Shown here one piece after another: positions 6,624 through 9,787 of a stretch of 9,787 bases of DNA (position 1 is the stretch's first letter; each line of letters starts with the position of its first letter). Made by a program: the position numbers and the translations under genes. Where the stretch lies: positions 1 through 9,787 of the forward strand of contig JAUPLZ010000228.1 of assembly GCA_030836705.1 (NCBI GenBank), given 5' to 3'. Source of the stretch: Campylobacterota bacterium. Its GTDB lineage: Bacteria; Campylobacterota; Campylobacteria; Campylobacterales; SZUA-545. Below the pieces are notes generated by a model, which was not told the DNA's origin, made no database searches, and worked only from the letters and a program-made list of their open reading frames with translations.

Positions 6624-7651
6624 TACTCAATAGTCTCTTCCGCTTCGCCAAGCTCTAACACGCCTTGTTCAGCTAGTTTTTGAACAGCCTCTACTACTTG
6701 TCTTTGCGCTACTTCAACCTCTTTTACTTTAACGGCGCCTAAAAAGGTTAACTCTTCTTTTAGTGTTTCGGCGGCTCTTTGCGACATGTTTGAAAATATT
6801 TTTTCTTTTAGCGGTTCTGATGCTGATTTTAGAGCAAGAGTGAGGGCTTTTTTGTCGATAGTTTTAAGAATTTCTCTAACTCCGTTATTGTCGAGTTTGA
6901 TAATATCTTCAAATGTAAACATCATCTCTTTTATAGAATTTGCGAGATTTTCATCAATTTGCTCGATATAGGCAATAGTCGCCTTTGCTGCTTTTGAGCC
7001 AAGTCTGTTGAATATATCCGCAACAGCTCTTGGACCTCCGACTTCAACTTTGTAGCTCGTCAATGCTTCTAGTTTGTTTTCAAGCAGTGTGGATACTTTT
7101 TTGATTATTGAAGGAGAGATATCGCCTAAGTTTGCCATACGCATAGCAACCTCACCTCTTGTTTCATCAGGAAAAAGCTGTAGCGTTTCTGCTGCCATGG
7201 TTGGATCCATGTGCGCCAAAATAAGTGCTATAGTTTGCGGATGTTCGTTTTGGATAAAGTCGGAAAGTTGTTGCGGTTTAATCTTATCAAGATAAGAAAA
7301 GTTCTTGCCTGCTGATATACTTTTTTGCAGTTTCTCAAGCACTTTTCTTGCTTCTTCAGGTCCAAGTGCTTTATATAGAAGTTCTTTTGCGTACTCAAGA
7401 CCACCGGCTGAAATATATTGATTGGACTGGATTATTGCATAAAACTCTTCCATAATAGCCATAGCTATTTGCTTATCTATTGTTTTTGCAAGAGCTATAT
7501 TTTTTGATATTTCTGTTACCATTTCTATATCAAGATGGCTAAAAATTTGGGCAGTTACATCATCGCCAAGTTGCATCAAAAATACGGCAACTCTTTCACC
7601 CATGGACATTTCTTCAAGCTGTGCTTGTAAATGAGGAGGAAGTGATATCAT
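6623..7651 (-). CDS. fliG: Flagellar motor switch protein FliG
   Basis: This 342-residue protein has the usual FliG length and three domains. The N-terminal domain (about 10-110) binds FliF. The middle domain (about 120-200) contains the EHPQ motif (136-139) that contacts FliM. The C-terminal torque domain (about 205-335) holds the MMFTFEDI element (243-250, the MFVF-type hinge) and the charged helix around LDNNGVREILKTIDKK (253-268), continuing to about R292, that faces the stator. It forms the rotor ring joining the MS-ring to the switch complex. The ATG directly follows the fliF stop and has its own good ribosome site, which matters because fliF carries a premature stop. The sequence itself shows no damage; all key regions are intact. 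Confidence 0.98.
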   Translation of the reverse strand: MISLPPHLQAQLEEMSMGERVAVFLMQLGDDVTAQIFSHLDIEMVTEISKNIALAKTIDKQIAMAIMEEFYAIIQSNQYISAGGLEYAKELLYKALGPEEARKVLEKLQKSISAGKNFSYLDKIKPQQLSDFIQNEHPQTIALILAHMDPTMAAETLQLFPDETRGEVAMRMANLGDISPSIIKKVSTLLENKLEALTSYKVEVGGPRAVADIFNRLGSKAAKATIAYIEQIDENLANSIKEMMFTFEDIIKLDNNGVREILKTIDKKALTLALKSASEPLKEKIFSNMSQRAAETLKEELTFLGAVKVKEVEVAQRQVVEAVQKLAEQGVLELGEAEETIE

Positions 7652-7654
7652 TTA

Positions 7655-7663
7655 TTCCCCTTT
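7655..7663 (-). promoter_or_regulatory. Ribosome binding site of fliG
   Basis: On the minus strand AAAGGGGAA spans the end of fliF, with AGGGG 5 bases before the fliG ATG. It is a strong site that could allow fliG translation independent of ribosomes finishing fliF. Confidence 0.65.
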
Positions 7664-9121
7664 TTTTATAGTGGTGTCTTCTGACATTAACTGAGATAGA
7701 ATACTTGCAATACTATCAGGGCGTTCTTCCGCTTGAGATCTCATTTTTTCTAGAAGAACCTCGTAGCGCATATTGTCTTCATCCATCGCGCCGCTAACCC
7801 CAAGCTGTTGTTCTATTTTTTTCTTTAGCTCATTTAACTTGTCCATCTCATCTTCAAACTCTTCGTCTTCATATTCGATGGCAACTTCTTCCGGTTTTTC
7901 CTCTTCAGTTTTTAATTCAAGCATTTTTTGGCTGAAAGGAACAATAACTTTTTTATAAAAAATAAAAAGTATTATGATTAAAAAAATGTATTTTAACGCA
8001 GGATAAAAAGGTCCCATTATCATCTGCATTTTTTGGAAAAAAACCTCAGTCGGCGATAATTTAAGCTCGGCAGAAAATTCAGGCGCTCTAAATTCAAAAT
8101 CACTTACGCTCACCTCATCGTTTCTTTGTTGGTTATATCCTATGGCTTGCTTAACCAAATTTGAGATATTTGCTATCTCATCTTCACCTCTTTTTTTAAA
8201 AACAAGCTTCCTATCGTCGCCCTCTCCCTCATAATTGTAAAGCCCGTCAACCACTACAGCCGCTGTAATTCTGTTTATTTTAGCGAATTCACCTTTTACA
8301 TTTGATGTTTTTTTGGATATTTCATAGTTTACGGTTGATTGGTTTTTTTGGTATTTTTCTTTTAGTTCATTTGATTCTAGCCCTTGCACCGGACCTATAT
8401 TGCTAACAGCACCCGGAACCCCGCCTATTTCTTGCGGTTTAAAACCCTCTCTTTTTTCTTCTATGCTTTGTTCGCTTCTTGGAACAGAGTTTGGATCAAA
8501 AACCTCTTCAACACTCTCTCTCTGAGAAAAATCAAAATCTATTGTAACTTTGGCAACTACTTTGTCATTCCCGCCTATAAAAGGAGATAGCATCTGCGCT
8601 ATCTTTTCTTCATAGATTTTTTCATAATCTTTTTTATATTTTAGTTGTATTTTTGCCGCTTCGCCTGAAGCATAAAGCTCGTCTTCTTCTCCAAGCGGCT
8701 CGCCGTCTTCATCTACTAGCTTTACATTTTCAAAGCTCAGGTTTACGACAGCGGCAGAAACTAAATTTTTAATTCCGGTTACCTGCTTTCTTGAGAGTTT
8801 AGTGTTATCGTGAAGGGCGATAATAACTGACGCAGTTGCCGGTTCATCTTTTGATACAAAAACACTTTTTTTAGGTATTGCTATGTGTACTCTTGCTTTT
8901 TTTACTACTGTTAAGTCGCTGATTGTTCTAGAAAGTTCGCCCTCTAAAGCCCGTAAAAATTTAATATTTTGGTCAAAATCTGTTGAGCCAAATTCTTGCT
9001 TGTCAAATAGCTCAAAGCCAACCATACTCTCTTTTGGAAGTCCTTGGGCTGCTATATCCATTCTGACTTTGTTGACTATCTCTTGTCTAACTTCGATATT
9101 GCCTTCGTTTTTTATTCTGTA

Positions 9122-9124
9122 CTA
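9122..9124 (-). other. fliF: In-frame TAG within fliF (codon 78)
   Basis: The minus strand reads CAA GAT AAA ATC TAG TAC AGA ATA, translating QDKI-stop-YRI. The frame is the same on both sides, so this is a substitution-type stop and not a frameshift. Homologues, as I recall them, usually have Pro-Tyr at this place (IPY). Confidence 0.9.
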
Positions 9125-9354
9125 GATTTTATCTTGCTCTAGCTGAGCTATAATCAATCCGGCATCTTTAGGGGAGAGTTGGCTAAAAAGAACCCTATAG
9201 CCGTCATCTCCTTTTGTCTCTTCTGTATTTTGAACGACAAGAAAAGATATCAAGCCAATCACTGTTAAAAGTGTAGCAATTACAACATACAATTGTTTCT
9301 TGTTTAATTTTTTTGAAAGTGCTACTAACTGTTCAACGAGTGCTTTTAAATCCA

Positions 9355-9787
9355 TTAGTTATCTAAAACCTCTTTTAATTTGTTTAAAACAACGGTATTT
9401 TGCTCCTCTTTGCCTATTGTTATCCTTACGGCGTTAATTCCGTAAGAGGAGAGGTCTCTAATTATTATTCCTTGTTCTAGTAGTTTTTGAGAAACTTCTT
9501 TGCTGGAGTGTTTTTCTAGCAAAAGGGTTATAAAGTTTGTGTAGCTATCTATATATTCGATTCCCGCATTTTTTGCAAACTCTACATATCTTAGCATCTC
9601 TTTGAAGTTTTTCTCAATCCCCATATTTACAAACTCTTTATCTTTTAAAGATTCTATGGCACTTGAAAGTGAAAGGGTTGTGATATTAAAAGGCGGTATT
9701 AGCTTGTGAAGAGTTGATATGATTTCATTTTGTGCTATTCCAAATCCAACCCTCATTCCGCCAAGCCCATATGCTTTTGAAAAAGTA
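9355..9787 (-). CDS. hisC: Histidinol-phosphate aminotransferase (3' part; 5' end outside the window)
   Basis: The visible 143 codons continue past the internal Met at 9756 to the window edge and begin TFSKAYGLGGMRVG. This is the pyridoxal-phosphate motif of fold-type I aminotransferases, with the Schiff-base Lys at codon 9775-9777. Further on come PFNITTLSLSSA and, near the end, IIRDLSSYGINAVRITIG, whose arginines are the substrate-carboxylate binding residues typical of HisC. The enzyme converts imidazole-acetol phosphate to histidinol phosphate in histidine synthesis; some HisC proteins also act on aromatic substrates. Its stop overlaps the fliF start by one base (TAATG). The order hisC-fliF-fliG-fliH-dxs matches what I recall from Campylobacter jejuni, where pheA precedes hisC. 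A related aromatic aminotransferase cannot be fully excluded from the C-terminal part alone. Confidence 0.92.
   Translation of the reverse strand, partial: TFSKAYGLGGMRVGFGIAQNEIISTLHKLIPPFNITTLSLSSAIESLKDKEFVNMGIEKNFKEMLRYVEFAKNAGIEYIDSYTNFITLLLEKHSSKEVSQKLLEQGIIIRDLSSYGINAVRITIGKEEQNTVVLNKLKEVLDN

Larger units (their letters stand above)
7652..9355 (-). pseudogene. fliF: Flagellar MS-ring protein FliF, interrupted by an in-frame amber codon
   Basis: The frame runs 567 codons from the ATG at 9355 to TAA at 7652-7654, a normal FliF length, but codon 78 is TAG (9122-9124). The 5' part (9355-9125, 77 codons) holds the first membrane helix (about 22-42) and the start of the YscJ/FliF ring domain. 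The 3' part continues without frame change: 20 codons, then the Met at 9061 and another 468 codons with conserved ring-domain sequence (GFELFDKQEFG, RALEGELSRTI, VHIAIPK). It also contains the second membrane helix (about 451-474) and the FliG-binding C-terminal tail (about 525-555). FliF forms the MS-ring, base of the motor and export gate. I see no ribosome site near the 9061 Met, and restarting there would lose the first helix. This may be a nonsense allele or an error; a suppressed stop is less likely. Confidence 0.88.

Noticed and set aside
7652..9061. A separate shorter gene starting at the Met at 9061
   Set aside because: The frame upstream is open and FliF-like back to the TAG, there is no ribosome site before this Met, and the start would fall inside the conserved ring domain.
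9122..9124. Reassignment of TAG to a sense codon in this genome
   Set aside because: dxs in the same operon ends at TAG (3978-3980), with only a few more in-frame codons before the next stop, and it has normal family length there. All other visible genes use TAA or TGA. A single TAG inside fliF is better explained by mutation or error.

Overview
The window is AT-rich bacterial DNA whose proteins and gene order point to a Campylobacterota (epsilonproteobacterial) genome, probably Sulfurimonas or a close relative. The strongest marker is the minus-strand order hisC-fliF-fliG-fliH-dxs, which I recall from Campylobacter jejuni; fliF-fliG-fliH-dxs also occurs in Helicobacter. The genus is inferred from style and synteny only. 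Coding density is almost complete. There is no tRNA, rRNA, CRISPR array or mobile element, and no gene-free stretch over 300 bases.

Plus strand, 1-1765: the 3' end of a TrpG/PabA-type glutamine amidotransferase overlaps a polytopic membrane protein resembling family-39 (ArnT/PMT-like) glycosyltransferases. A small soluble protein of unknown function follows, with a GTG start and a good ribosome binding site. These three genes look like one transcription unit.

Plus strand, 1753-3974: a new promoter (TTCACA, 17 bp, TATAAT) drives an OmpR-type response regulator, a membrane histidine kinase and a small secreted c-type monoheme protein, all overlapping. A perfect 10-bp direct repeat with an 11-bp period covers the -35 element. 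It fits the wTTCAC-N6-TTCACw operator that I recall for the C. jejuni DccR regulator. The triad therefore looks like an autoregulated, DccRS-like system with a heme protein as third partner.

Minus strand, 9787-3978: hisC (partial), fliF, fliG, fliH and dxs are packed with touching or 1-base-overlapping stop/start codons. They encode a histidine-pathway aminotransferase, the flagellar MS-ring, the C-ring rotor protein, the export-ATPase regulator and the first enzyme of the MEP isoprenoid pathway. The two operons converge with a 3-base gap at 3975-3977.

The main anomaly is fliF. It is full length (567 codons) and in frame except for an amber codon (TAG, minus strand, 9122-9124) at codon 78. 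This is a nonsense allele, a sequencing error or a suppressed stop. If real, it should abolish the MS-ring and could be polar on fliG, fliH and dxs.
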